The notes beneath the pieces are model-generated. The model saw nothing but the letters and a program-made list of their open reading frames with translations, was not told where the DNA came from and made no database searches. Both the position numbers and the translations under genes were made by a program. From positions 1,492,546 through 1,556,545 of the forward strand of contig NZ_CP032157.1 in assembly GCF_003555545.1 (NCBI RefSeq): a stretch of DNA of 64,000 nucleotides. The letters run 5' to 3'. This DNA comes from Paraflavitalea soli (GTDB lineage: Bacteria; Bacteroidota; Bacteroidia; Chitinophagales; Chitinophagaceae). Below, piece by piece: positions 38,601 through 48,063 of this stretch; within the stretch, counting starts at the first letter, position 1, and each line of letters starts with the position of its first letter.

Positions 38601-38636
38601 TTTGTGGTAGAGCCACAAAGATATGATATAAATCAT
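38601..38636. promoter_or_regulatory. Two palindromes, including a CRP/FNR-type box, in a divergent spacer
   Basis: TTTGTGG-N5-CCACAAA at 38601-38619 is a perfect 7-bp inverted repeat. Three bases on, ATGATATAAATCAT at 38623-38636 is a 14-bp inverted repeat of form ATGAT-N4-ATCAT, which differs from the FNR consensus TTGAT-N4-ATCAA only at the two outer positions. They sit between the Fnr-like gene and the ClC unit and are good candidates for autoregulation and control of the transporter. Confidence 0.6.
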
Positions 38637-38711
38637 GTTTTTTGGCCAAAAATTATTAATTACTCGTTAATCAGGTTACTTAAGATATATTTTATTGACT
38701 TACTTTTACAC

Positions 38712-39416
38712 ATGCCCGGTATGAAAGAAACCCATGATTGTGACCTGAAAACCTGCTTCTTATGCAGTCAAAGCCTGGATGGTTGGCTGCCTTTGATCGC
38801 CTCCAACAGGAAGAACCTTCATTTTAAAAAAGGGGAAGTGATCTTTGAAGAGGGGAAAGCAGTGGAGGGTATTTATTTCCTTTTTGACGGTATTGTGAAA
38901 GTGCATAAGGCCTGGGGAAAAGAAAAAGAACTGATCCTGCACTTCGCCAAAAAAGGCGATATGATCGGTTACCGGGGACTGGGCAATAAAAAAACATATC
39001 CTGTTACTGCTACCGCTCTGGAGCCCGTGACCGTTTGCTTTATTGACCTTGTTTTTTTTGAAAGCACCCTACAGGTCAACCACCAGCTCACTTATCACCT
39101 GTTGAAGTTCTACACCAATGAATTGCAGGAGGCTGAAAACCGGATGAGGAACCTGGCACATATGGATGTAAAAGGCCGTATTGCAGAGAGCCTGCTCGTA
39201 CTGAAAAAGCGTTTCGGGCAGGGTAAGGATGGATACATCAAAATAACTGTTTCCCGCCAGGATATGGCTTCTTTCGCAGGCACTACTTATGAAACCCTGT
39301 TCCGGACCATGAATGAACTGGTCAACGATAAATTGATCCGTATAACCGGCAAACAGATAGCGATCCTCAAAGAAGCAGCCCTGGAAGCCCTGAGTGCCAA
39401 TAAAGAGCTTGATTAA
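38712..39416 (+). CDS. Crp/Fnr-family transcriptional regulator
   Basis: A frame is open from 38547, but the ATG at 38712 (MPGMKETHDCDLKTCFLCSQ) is the likely start, giving 234 residues; an ATG three codons later is the alternative. The N-terminus has three Cys in CDLKTCFLC, which resemble those used by FNR-type proteins for an iron-sulfur cluster, followed by a cyclic-nucleotide-binding-like barrel (KKGEVIFEEGKAVEGIYFLF, HFAKKGDMIGYRGL) and a C-terminal HTH (SRQDMASFAGTTYETLFRTM). It may sense oxygen or redox state (inference). It is divergent from the ClC unit, with two palindromes in the spacer, one being a close FNR-like box. Confidence 0.87.
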   Translation: MPGMKETHDCDLKTCFLCSQSLDGWLPLIASNRKNLHFKKGEVIFEEGKAVEGIYFLFDGIVKVHKAWGKEKELILHFAKKGDMIGYRGLGNKKTYPVTATALEPVTVCFIDLVFFESTLQVNHQLTYHLLKFYTNELQEAENRMRNLAHMDVKGRIAESLLVLKKRFGQGKDGYIKITVSRQDMASFAGTTYETLFRTMNELVNDKLIRITGKQIAILKEAALEALSANKELD

Positions 39417-39517
39417 TTGCCAAGCGGGCAAATGCGCGTCCAGGGTGGGGTAAATGGACGGTCGACAGGGGCGTTTTGGACAATGGAATACCGTAACTTT
39501 ATGGTCAAAACATAGCC

Positions 39518-40519
39518 ATGAAGCATATTTCCATCCTTGTGCCGGAAGGAAAGAACAATGTAAGCAGCATTGTAGGACCTTATAAATTCTTCCTCAAAGC
39601 CAATGACTACTGGCAACGCCTTGGTCACCAACCTGTGTTCAAGGTACAGGTGGTTGGTCTTTCAAAGACCATTGAACTGTACGACGGCTTATTTACGATA
39701 AAACCCCATGCCTCTATTAACGAGATCACTCATACTGACCTCATTATTATACCGGCCCTTAGTGGCGACTTTGCCTCCAAGATACCTTTTAATAAAGATT
39801 ACCTTCCCTGGATCACGGAGCATTTTGCCAAAGGCGCAGAAGTTGCCAGCATTTGTACAGGCGCCTTTATACTAGCGGCTACTGGTCTGCTTGATGGCAA
39901 ACAATGTTCTACTCACTGGAATGCTGCCAGCTCCTTCCGCAAGTTATTTCCCCAGGTTCATCTCGCTACCGAGAAGATCATCACCGATGAGCAACGTATT
40001 TATACCAATGGCGGGGCTTATTCCTTTCTTCACCTGCTGGTGTACCTTGTTGAAAAATACTATGACCGCGAAACGGCAATCTATTGCTCAAAGATTTTCC
40101 AGGTAGACCTCGACCGGTTTAGCCAATCTCCCTTCACCATCTTTTCCGGTCAGAAAGAGCACGATGATGAACTGATAAAACAGGCCCAGTTGTACATGGA
40201 AAAGAATATGTCTGAAAAAATATCCGTTGACCAGATCGCTGCGCAGCTCAATATTAACCGCCGTAGCTTCGACAGGCGCTTTATCAAAGCCACCAGTAAT
40301 ACGCCACTCGAATACCTCCAGCGTTTACGGATAGAAGCGGCCAAGAAAGCCCTGGAAACCTCCCAGCATTCCGTCAATGAAGTGCTCTATGAAGTAGGGT
40401 ATGCCGATATAAAATCCTTCCGCGAAGTGTTTAAGAAGATAACCGGTCTATCACCATTGGAATACCGCAGCCGGTACCATAAAGAAGCAGGGGCCACCCG
40501 TCTGCTGGAAGAAGATTGA
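39518..40519 (+). CDS. GlxA-type AraC-family regulator with DJ-1/PfpI domain
   Basis: The protein has 333 residues. The first 190 form a DJ-1/PfpI fold, with the nucleophile-elbow Cys in EVASICTGAFILAATGLLDG and the strand DLIIIPALSGD. The C-terminal part (about 222-325) is an AraC HTH domain (SVDQIAAQLNINRRSFDRRF, VLYEVGYADIKSFREVFKKI). This is the layout of GlxA-type regulators, in which the DJ-1 domain probably binds an effector rather than acting as an enzyme. The gene stands alone, and its targets are not clear. Confidence 0.88.
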   Translation: MKHISILVPEGKNNVSSIVGPYKFFLKANDYWQRLGHQPVFKVQVVGLSKTIELYDGLFTIKPHASINEITHTDLIIIPALSGDFASKIPFNKDYLPWITEHFAKGAEVASICTGAFILAATGLLDGKQCSTHWNAASSFRKLFPQVHLATEKIITDEQRIYTNGGAYSFLHLLVYLVEKYYDRETAIYCSKIFQVDLDRFSQSPFTIFSGQKEHDDELIKQAQLYMEKNMSEKISVDQIAAQLNINRRSFDRRFIKATSNTPLEYLQRLRIEAAKKALETSQHSVNEVLYEVGYADIKSFREVFKKITGLSPLEYRSRYHKEAGATRLLEED

Positions 40520-41002
40520 TATACTGTTCCTCCTGCTAATGCTGCAGCCAGGCAACGCTCCTGGCTGTGTGATCAACCATCGGCAAGACAAATAAAATAT
40601 TAAATCCCGGCCCCTGCCGGGACAATTCATTGCTATGTACGTTTTACATAAACGGGGATAGGTTTTACTGTTGGTGGTTATTACATTTATTTCACATGTA
40701 AGGTTAGGTTGCATTGGTCAGGTCCATTGATTTATAAGGTGGTTGTTACAGTTATTGAAATAAATAAGAAAAACTGATCATGAATTTTAATTATCAGACT
40801 GCAGGGTTGTATTTAATAGTATGAGGTGGTGAGGGTGTTTACCTGAAGACCTTTAATAGCGACCAATTGACCATTGCCTTATTCCTATTACTAATCGAAG
40901 CAGTTATCCCCTTTTCTATTGGGTCGTGTGTATCCTACACATCGACATGATCCAATATCTTTTGATATCTAAACCCGATTATTTGGAATAAAACCAGCTG
41001 CA
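40520..41002. other. 483-bp gap with two hairpins and an imperfect palindrome
   Basis: No credible gene. Two GC-rich hairpins occur: CAGCCAGG/CCTGGCTG (40545-40552 with 40560-40567) and TCCCGGC/GCCGGGA with a 4-nt loop (40605-40611 with 40616-40622); neither has a T-run, but they follow the GlxA-type gene and may end its transcript. At 40923-40946 GTCGTGTGT faces ACACATCGAC with one extra base, just upstream of the sigma-factor gene. The rest is AT-rich and should contain the sigma-factor promoter. Confidence 0.45.
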
Positions 41003-41632
41003 ATGCAGATTGATGATTCGCAACTCCAGGCCCTCAGATCGGGGGACGAGAAAATATTTACGGCAATTTTCAACGGCTACTACCTTTCCCTGATCTTACA
41101 TGCACAAAATATGCTGAAGGAGAAGCAGGAAGCAGGTGAATGTGTATCCGATGCGTTTATTGCATTGTGGAATTACCGCGAAACCATAAAGAGTTCTACC
41201 CACCTAAGAAATTTTTTGTACCAGGCCGTCGAATGGAGATGTGCGAACGCTAATAAATCCTTTATGGTAAGGGCCTCCCATAATAAAAAATACCAGCTGG
41301 AAACTCTTTCGCAAAATCTGATCATCCACCAACAACACCATGGCCTTTGGAGGCCGGAAATAAGACGGCGCCTTATAAAACGTTTGGAGCAATTGCCCTT
41401 TAATGAGAAAAAAGTATTGGAGCTTTATTTATTGGAAGGCAGGACGGAAAAAGAGATTGCTCAAATACTCAATAAATCCACCAACAATGTTCAGGCTACC
41501 AAGATACAGGCGCTCAAAAGACTGCAGTGGGATTGGATCATGATCCTCGTTTTTGCTACCTGCCTATGCCTGCGACTGTTTCGTTGGACAATTACCATTT
41601 CTATTATTGGCCGGGAACTTTTCCGGGCCTGA
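41003..41632 (+). CDS. ECF-type RNA polymerase sigma factor (FecI-like)
   Basis: The protein has 209 residues. Region 2 is seen in KIFTAIFNGYYLSLILHAQN and SDAFIALWNYRETIKSSTHL, and region 4 in LPFNEKKVLELYLLEGRTEK followed by EIAQILNKSTNNVQATKIQA. It is followed by a FecR anti-sigma regulator and an STN-containing SusC protein, the usual order for a trans-envelope signalling cassette. The last 35 residues are hydrophobic and rich in Cys, Leu and Ile (WIMILVFATCLCLRLF), which is unusual for a soluble sigma factor and may be a membrane-associated tail or a feature to test. Confidence 0.88.
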   Translation: MQIDDSQLQALRSGDEKIFTAIFNGYYLSLILHAQNMLKEKQEAGECVSDAFIALWNYRETIKSSTHLRNFLYQAVEWRCANANKSFMVRASHNKKYQLETLSQNLIIHQQHHGLWRPEIRRRLIKRLEQLPFNEKKVLELYLLEGRTEKEIAQILNKSTNNVQATKIQALKRLQWDWIMILVFATCLCLRLFRWTITISIIGRELFRA

Positions 41633-41713
41633 TCAAAAAATAAATGCCTGTTTCTTTAATAAAGGCAGCGCAGGATTGTACTAATAATAACCCCCCAGAT
41701 AGGTAATATAAAA

Positions 41714-42955
41714 ATGAACCTTTCTATGCCCGATGAATCAGACCATATACTTGATCTTATTACTGGCTATTTGATGGGTGAACTCAATGCTGGTCAAAAG
41801 CAGGAACTTGACCAGTGGATACATTCATCAGTTCACAACAGGAGGCTGTTTGAGCAACTAACCGCTCCTGCTGGTATAAAAAATGACCTGTTGCGGATGG
41901 GTGGCATCGATGGGCAACCTGTATGGGACCAGATCAGGCGGCAAATACCCGGCCTCCCGGTTCAATTTGATGATAACAGTCCCCGCAGGTTAAACACCCG
42001 TTCCCGCATTTGGTGGGCTGTAGCGGTGTTGCTGGTGATCTTTTCAGGAGCAGCTTTCTGGTGGATGAAACCCCCAAAAGCACGGGCGCCGTTCGTAAAA
42101 ACTGTCGGGGAGTGCAATTGTCCCACAGCTTTTCTGCCTTCCATGATTGATCCAACCAGGGTCAACCTGGTACTGATCGATGGCGCCGTGATCAAATTGG
42201 ATGAACAGCGCTCCGGTACACAATGGTTGCAGGACAGCCTGGTTATTACCAAAAATGATCAGGGCCTTCTGTACAAGGCGGGTAAAAGCAATAAGGCCCC
42301 ACTGGCCGCTGTCCATTATAATACTTTAGTAACGCCACCGGGAAAAGCTTACTACCTGCAATGGGCCGATGGCAGCAATGCCTGGCTGAGCGCCGGATCG
42401 GTATTACGGTATCCTGTACCCTTTGCCGGTAATGAACGCAAAGTGGAGCTAACCGGAAAGGCCTGGTTCTCCGTTAAGCCGGCAAAAGACCGGCCCTTCC
42501 TGGTAGTAGCCAAGGAAACGATCAGTGTGGTACATGGTACCACTTTCAATGTGAGTGCTTACCCGGAGGAAGAAGGGGTGAAAACAACCGTTGAACAAGG
42601 TAAGGTGATGGTCAAAAGCAAAAATGACAGCGCCCTTGTTTCAACAGGAGAAGAAGCCCGTCTTACAACAACAAACAGCTGGCAGGTATCCAGGCTAACC
42701 AATGCAGCTAACGCCAGTAGCTGGAAACAGGGTGTGTTGGAGTTTGAACAGGCTTCCCTGCAGGAGGTGCTGCCCCAGGTGGCCGAATGGTATGCCTATA
42801 AAGTCCATTGGCATCCCGGTGCATCCAGTAACGAACGCATGACTGGTTGGTTGAACATTACCGATCCTATTGGCAATGTGGTGAAAGCAATAGAGAAGAA
42901 TTTCAAGATCCGTATTGAAGTAGATCTGACCAATAAAATATTAAAGATATACTAG
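41714..42955 (+). CDS. FecR-family anti-sigma regulator
   Basis: The 413-residue protein has a short cytoplasmic part (about 1-95) that binds the sigma factor in this family, one membrane helix at about 98-117 (WWAVAVLLVIFSGAAFWWM), a periplasmic FecR domain (TPPGKAYYLQWADGSNAWLS, AWFSVKPAKDRPFLVVAKET, HGTTFNVSAYPEEEGVKTTV), and a C-terminal DUF4974-type domain (FEQASLQEVLPQVAEWYAYK). The periplasmic part would contact the STN domain of the next SusC protein. The gene lies 81 bp after the sigma factor. The reading and order are typical. Confidence 0.92.
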   Translation: MNLSMPDESDHILDLITGYLMGELNAGQKQELDQWIHSSVHNRRLFEQLTAPAGIKNDLLRMGGIDGQPVWDQIRRQIPGLPVQFDDNSPRRLNTRSRIWWAVAVLLVIFSGAAFWWMKPPKARAPFVKTVGECNCPTAFLPSMIDPTRVNLVLIDGAVIKLDEQRSGTQWLQDSLVITKNDQGLLYKAGKSNKAPLAAVHYNTLVTPPGKAYYLQWADGSNAWLSAGSVLRYPVPFAGNERKVELTGKAWFSVKPAKDRPFLVVAKETISVVHGTTFNVSAYPEEEGVKTTVEQGKVMVKSKNDSALVSTGEEARLTTTNSWQVSRLTNAANASSWKQGVLEFEQASLQEVLPQVAEWYAYKVHWHPGASSNERMTGWLNITDPIGNVVKAIEKNFKIRIEVDLTNKILKIY

Positions 42956-43049
42956 TAACTGTTATCCATTGACCCTTTCCTTCCATTAAACCTCGTCCTC
43001 ATCGCTGAAAGGCCATTGATAAAATGGCAAGTTGGGAATTCCTGCACAA

Positions 43050-43088
43050 CATGGCAGGCCGGCAACCAGTAATGCCGGCCATGCCATG
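43050..43088. other. Strong hairpin between fecR and susC
   Basis: CATGGCAGGCCGGCA (43050-43064) pairs with 43073-43088 through 15 bp with one extra base, around an 8-nt loop. There is no T-run. It lies in the 274-bp gap between the FecR and SusC genes and could be an attenuator, an RNA-processing site or a mobile repeat. Confidence 0.6.
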
Positions 43089-43229
43089 AAGGCAGGGACC
43101 GATCTTACATTCAAACCTCTTATCAGGTACTCAGGAACTTTGATTAGTAGCAACCGGTAACAGGCCGTCCTGTTATTGGAAAGTTCATGTTGGATAACCC
43201 CATACGTATGTGATAAAAGTTTTGTAAAA

Positions 43230-46200
43230 ATGGTAAAGGCATTGATTGCACCAAAACAATGGTTATGGTGGCTGGTGATTAGTATTGGTTCCATAACGAC
43301 TGCTCCTGCTCAATCGGACCCGACTATTTCTCTTACAGTTAAGAATAAAACTGTAAAAGAAGTGGCCGATCTCTTTTTTACGCGTTACAGGATCGCTATT
43401 ACCGGCGATATCCTGGCCGAACGTATTTATGTCAACATCAGGTTGAAGAACACTCCGGTCGATGAAGCCCTTAGAATTTGTTTTGCCGGCTTACCCGTAA
43501 AGATCACCCGCCATGGGAATAATGTCACCATCACCACCGTAGGTGATCTATGGCGTCAGAAAGAGGGTATCGTGCTGGATAACCGCTTGCTTCCACTGGA
43601 ACAGGTTACTGTCAAAGCCCTTCCCGGATCCCAGGTAGCTACTACCGATCTCAACGGCAAATTTGAGATACGTGTTCAGGCAAATGCCGATTCCCTGGTC
43701 TGTACCCATGTGCAGGTCCTTCAAAAAACAGTACCCATTCCACCGGCACGCTTTATGGAGATTGTTCTGGAATCAAGGTCAAGTGACCTGGAGCAGGTAC
43801 AGATCAATTCCAAAAAGCCCAATGCCAAAGGTATACCCGGCCTGGCTATGGGCAGCTATGAACAGATCGACCTTGCCCGCAAAGAAAGCAACCTCGTCTA
43901 CGATATCAACGATGTGGTAAGGGTAGCAGGCAGTAGCCTCCTGGTAAATAAAGACCGCTATTACCTTCGTGGCATCAGCACCATCAATTCCGATCAGGCT
44001 CCCCTGATCATTTTAAACGGGTTTATCTATGAAGGTGACCTGAAAAGCATCAATCCGGCCGATATTGAAAAGTTAACTTTCTATAAAGATGCCATCGCTA
44101 CTTCCATTTGGGGTATCCGTGCAAGCAATGGTGTTATCGCTATTCAAACCAAGAACGGCAATTACAATAGTCCCCTGCAGGTGTCCTTTACTGCTAATGC
44201 GGCCTATACCCGGAAGACCAATATATTCAATGGCCAGGATTTTCTGTCAGCTTCTGATGTGGTCGATATTCAAAGCGGTTTATTCCTGAATGGATTTTAC
44301 GATGCAGCCTTGCAGAACAGCATTGATTTTCCTGCCGTTCCTGTAGTAGCAGAGATACTGGATCAGCGGCGTCAGGGCCGGATCTCCTATTTTCAGGCAG
44401 AGCAATGGCTTGATTCATTAAGGCGAAATGATGTGAGAAAGGACCTCGATCGTTATTTTTACAAGAACGGTTTTCAACAACAATATGCTGTAGGCCTGCA
44501 GCAAGGCGATTCCACCTATCACTTCAACCTCACGGTAGGCTTTGACTGGCAGCGCCCCGTTTTGCAAAGAAACCTGCTGCAACGAACTACCATCTCCCTC
44601 AACCATGTACAGAAAATACCGAAATATAAAACCGAGATCGGTACCTCTTTGATGGTGGCCATTCATGAAGAACAAAACAACAATACCGGAAGGCCAGCTT
44701 CCTTAGCACCTTATCAACGCCTGGCAGATGATAAAGGAAACCCGTTGCCGGTTACCATGGATTACCGCGACGGCTTTACCGATACCGCAGGCGGAGGTAA
44801 ATTACTGGATTGGAAATACAGGCCGTTGCAGGAATTGGAAGAAGCTGATAATACCAGGAAATCGAATGAGATCGTTGCGGCAGTACAGATCTGGCAGCCA
44901 ATATTACCCAAACTGCGTATCCAGGCATCCACGCAATTTCATGTGGGTACGGTAACCCAGGAAGACAGGAAAAGCCCGGAAACCTATTATACCCGCAACC
45001 TCATCAATTTATTTAGCCAGGTAACGGCTGGTAACGTCATCAATCAGATACCTTATGGTACTATCCGTGATGTGAGCAATGGCAAAAAACAAGCTTTTAA
45101 CCTTAGCTTTCAATGCCAGTTTACCGATTCTGCATTGGGCCGTCATCGAAAGGTCAAAGACTGGCTTTCTATTTCATTGGGCGCCGATCTTACCCGCAGG
45201 AAAGAAATAAGCACTTTGTCCCGCGACTATGCGTGGAGAAAAGACAATCCTCCCGTATTCATCAATACGCACGATCCGATGCCGCTTTATATTGGTGACC
45301 GGTCGCAACGCATTCCCACTGTTCCGGATTATAATGTGAGAAACAATACCAGCTTTTTTTCTGCCTGGCTCACCGGTACCTGGTTCCTGAGAAAGAAATG
45401 GTCTTTCTCCGGAACCCTGAGAAAGGAATCGTCCAATTTGTTGGGCATAAAGACCAATAAAGCCATCCGGCCATTGTACGCAATAGGGGTAGGGTGGCTG
45501 CTCAGCAATGAGAAGTTCTTTCCCTTTAAAAAGATCATACCCCACCTGAACCTGAAATTTACCTACGGTATTACTACCAATATCAATAAGCAAGTATCAG
45601 CTTTGACCACTGCCCAATCCATCGGTACCAATGGATATGGACAACCGGCCGCTGTCATTATCAGTCCGCCCAATCCGTCCTTACAGCCTGAAATAACAGG
45701 TACAACCAATATTGGTATTGAAATGTCTGCCATTCGTGATCTTCTGCAGATCAAATTCGACTATTTTGTAAAAGACTGCCGCGATCTCATAGGCGCCGCA
45801 CCATTGGATTATACCTCTGGTCTTTCCAGCTATACCGGCAACACCGCCAATATGATCGTCAATGGTTTTGAATTGAATATCATGTCCCGGTATAGCAAAG
45901 GGCCCGTGCATGTTACCCACAACCTCTTATTGAATAAATTTGTTGACCGTATCACCCGCTACCTGAGTCAGCAAAGTATTGTGAGCAGTTATTTGCAACC
46001 CGGGCAGGTGAGCCCATTGCAGGGCCAGTCCTACTTTGCTATCAACAGCCTGCCTGTGGCGGGGCTTGACCCGCAGACTGGTAAACTGCTGGCGTTGGTG
46101 GATGGCCATCCTTCCATTGATTACAACAAAGTATTGCTCTCGCCCGATCTCAAGCGCTATCTACAGGTAAGCGGCTCAAGTATCCCTACTGTATATGGAA

Positions 46201-46676
46201 GTTTCTATACCGGTATCAATTGCAAGGGCTTTACACTGGCGGGCACCATTGGCTTCAGGATGGGGTATTATTTTCGCCGGACCTCAGTAAGCTATCCCCG
46301 TTTATTACTCGGACAACAAACTCACCAGGATTACCTGAAACGATGGCAAAAACCAGGCGATGAATTATTCACCAACGTGCCAGTCCTGGAATATCCACCC
46401 GATATGGGTATGGATGCCTATTACCAGTCAGCTGCATTCCTCGTAGAAAATGGGTCACACATACGATTGCAGGATTGCTCACTCAATTATCAGTTCTCCG
46501 ACAAAGTACTGAAGGGGTCAAAGTTCAGCCAGGTAATGGTGTATCTCTATGGCAGCAACCTGGGTATACTATGGCGGGCAAATAAACTCCATCTTGATCC
46601 TGAATTTCCGGATGGCAATGCGCCGGGCTGGTCTGTTGGAGGAGGTGTGAAAATAAAAATACGCTCAAAACAATGA
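43230..46676 (+). CDS. SusC/RagA-family TonB-linked outer membrane protein with STN domain
   Basis: An open frame begins at 43176, but the ATG at 43230 (MVKALIAPKQWLWWLVISIG) starts a proper signal peptide and gives 1148 residues. Domains in order: STN domain at about 28-95 (KEVADLFFTRYRIAITGDIL, ALRICFAGLPVKI), a short carboxypeptidase-regulatory-like domain, a plug with IKSINPADIEKLTFYKDAIA-like text and SIWGIRASNGVIAI in place of the usual SxYGxRAANG, and a large barrel. The STN domain together with the ECF/FecR pair shows that the protein transmits substrate binding across the envelope. It forms the transporter with the SusD gene 2 bp after its stop. Confidence 0.93.
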   Translation: MVKALIAPKQWLWWLVISIGSITTAPAQSDPTISLTVKNKTVKEVADLFFTRYRIAITGDILAERIYVNIRLKNTPVDEALRICFAGLPVKITRHGNNVTITTVGDLWRQKEGIVLDNRLLPLEQVTVKALPGSQVATTDLNGKFEIRVQANADSLVCTHVQVLQKTVPIPPARFMEIVLESRSSDLEQVQINSKKPNAKGIPGLAMGSYEQIDLARKESNLVYDINDVVRVAGSSLLVNKDRYYLRGISTINSDQAPLIILNGFIYEGDLKSINPADIEKLTFYKDAIATSIWGIRASNGVIAIQTKNGNYNSPLQVSFTANAAYTRKTNIFNGQDFLSASDVVDIQSGLFLNGFYDAALQNSIDFPAVPVVAEILDQRRQGRISYFQAEQWLDSLRRNDVRKDLDRYFYKNGFQQQYAVGLQQGDSTYHFNLTVGFDWQRPVLQRNLLQRTTISLNHVQKIPKYKTEIGTSLMVAIHEEQNNNTGRPASLAPYQRLADDKGNPLPVTMDYRDGFTDTAGGGKLLDWKYRPLQELEEADNTRKSNEIVAAVQIWQPILPKLRIQASTQFHVGTVTQEDRKSPETYYTRNLINLFSQVTAGNVINQIPYGTIRDVSNGKKQAFNLSFQCQFTDSALGRHRKVKDWLSISLGADLTRRKEISTLSRDYAWRKDNPPVFINTHDPMPLYIGDRSQRIPTVPDYNVRNNTSFFSAWLTGTWFLRKKWSFSGTLRKESSNLLGIKTNKAIRPLYAIGVGWLLSNEKFFPFKKIIPHLNLKFTYGITTNINKQVSALTTAQSIGTNGYGQPAAVIISPPNPSLQPEITGTTNIGIEMSAIRDLLQIKFDYFVKDCRDLIGAAPLDYTSGLSSYTGNTANMIVNGFELNIMSRYSKGPVHVTHNLLLNKFVDRITRYLSQQSIVSSYLQPGQVSPLQGQSYFAINSLPVAGLDPQTGKLLALVDGHPSIDYNKVLLSPDLKRYLQVSGSSIPTVYGSFYTGINCKGFTLAGTIGFRMGYYFRRTSVSYPRLLLGQQTHQDYLKRWQKPGDELFTNVPVLEYPPDMGMDAYYQSAAFLVENGSHIRLQDCSLNYQFSDKVLKGSKFSQVMVYLYGSNLGILWRANKLHLDPEFPDGNAPGWSVGGGVKIKIRSKQ

Positions 46677-46677
46677 T

Positions 46678-48057
46678 ATGAGAAAACTGCAAAGATATTC
46701 CCTGTTGCTAATCCTATGCCCTGCGTGCCTGTTACTGACAGCCTGTGGTAAAATGGGATTGGAGGATAATCCTTCCACCAACAATTATGTGCCTGTTACC
46801 TTCGATGATTTCATGGCCCTGCTCCAGGATAACCAAACCATGAACCACACTTCGGCCATGGGAGATATTTCGGCCGATAACATTTATTTGCTCTATACTT
46901 TCTGGGCAACGCTGCCCGTGGGACAAAAGAATGCCTACATATGGGCTTCGGATATATTTGAAAGCCAGACGGAGGTGGAAGACTGGAAAGTACCCTATAA
47001 CCAGGTATTGAATGCAAACGTTGTATTGGATGGATTGAATCAGATAGGTGTTACGGAGGTCAATAATCGAAAATGGCATGAGATCAGGGGTATGGCTTTG
47101 TTCTTCAGGGCGCATGCATTTTATCAATTGGCCCAGCTTTTTGCTCCCTGTTATGATACCATGCCCGGCATCCAACAGTTTGGCATTCCTTTACGACTGG
47201 TTGTTTCTAAAGATATTGTTCCAAGGTCTACGCTTAAACAAACCTATGACCGGATATTGACAGACCTGCAGGAAGCCGCCTCTCTGTTGGGGCCGTTTAC
47301 TGACCAACGCATCAATCTGCCATCGCAGCCCGCTGCTTACGGACTATTGAGCAGGGTTCATTTAAGTATGGGAAATTATGAGCAGGGATTGTTGTATGCC
47401 GATAAATGTTTGCAAACAGATTCCACGCTGATCAATTATGATACCCTGCATGTTAATACCAACAATGTATTCAAAGGGCGCAATCCTGAAATACTTTTTC
47501 ACAGTGAATTTTATTCCTCCGCCGCTGCCATAAAAGGTATTGTAGCCACCGGCGCTATTGTTGATTCCATGCTGTACACTTCTTATGATAGCAATGACCT
47601 GCGTAAGAAAGCATTCTTTCTTGCCAATACAAGCGGGGCTATCAACCTGAAGTATGGATATGGCGGAACCATTTACCAATTCAGCGGCATAGCCACGGAT
47701 GAGATACGACTTATCAGAGCTGAATGTCATGCCCGGCTGGGCCACGTTGCACAGGCTTTGTATGACTTGAATAGCCTGGTACGCCATCGCTGGAAAGCAG
47801 CGGCTTATACGCCAATAGAGGAATCTGATCCGCAAAAACTGCTGATGCTCATCCTGGATCACAGAAGAAAAGAATTGCCTTTCAGGGGACTGCGCTGGAC
47901 AGACCTGCGCCGGTTAAACAAGGAAGGCCGCAACCAGACATTGGTACGCAAACTGAATGGCAACTCTTACTCACTGGAGCCCGGTAATAACCGCTACACG
48001 CTTCCCATACCCAACGATATCATTGGCATGACCGGCATGTGGCAAAACCCAAGATAG
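46678..48057 (+). CDS. RagB/SusD-family nutrient-binding lipoprotein
   Basis: The 459-residue protein has a lipoprotein signal (LLILCPACLLLTAC, Cys22 as the likely attachment residue). The TPR-like SusD helices are recognised from FFRAHAFYQLAQLFAPCYDT, GLLSRVHLSMGNYEQGLLYA, DEIRLIRAECHARLGHVAQA, and the C-terminal RRKELPFRGLRWTDLRRLNK, the typical closing motif. It starts 2 bp after the SusC stop, so the two are expected to act as one complex. It binds a nutrient at the outer surface and closes the SusC barrel. The substrate, sugar or peptide, is unknown; no enzyme gene follows. Confidence 0.92.
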   Translation: MRKLQRYSLLLILCPACLLLTACGKMGLEDNPSTNNYVPVTFDDFMALLQDNQTMNHTSAMGDISADNIYLLYTFWATLPVGQKNAYIWASDIFESQTEVEDWKVPYNQVLNANVVLDGLNQIGVTEVNNRKWHEIRGMALFFRAHAFYQLAQLFAPCYDTMPGIQQFGIPLRLVVSKDIVPRSTLKQTYDRILTDLQEAASLLGPFTDQRINLPSQPAAYGLLSRVHLSMGNYEQGLLYADKCLQTDSTLINYDTLHVNTNNVFKGRNPEILFHSEFYSSAAAIKGIVATGAIVDSMLYTSYDSNDLRKKAFFLANTSGAINLKYGYGGTIYQFSGIATDEIRLIRAECHARLGHVAQALYDLNSLVRHRWKAAAYTPIEESDPQKLLMLILDHRRKELPFRGLRWTDLRRLNKEGRNQTLVRKLNGNSYSLEPGNNRYTLPIPNDIIGMTGMWQNPR

Positions 48058-48063
48058 GCCAGG

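Noticed and set aside
39436-39510. Promoter upstream of the GlxA-type gene (TTTG and TAACTTTA)
   Set aside because: Spacing of 15 bp and a mismatch at the last -7 base make the call too weak.
40520-41002. Possible small RNA or riboswitch in the gap
   Set aside because: Only short hairpins are visible; no known riboswitch core or tRNA-like fold could be recognised.
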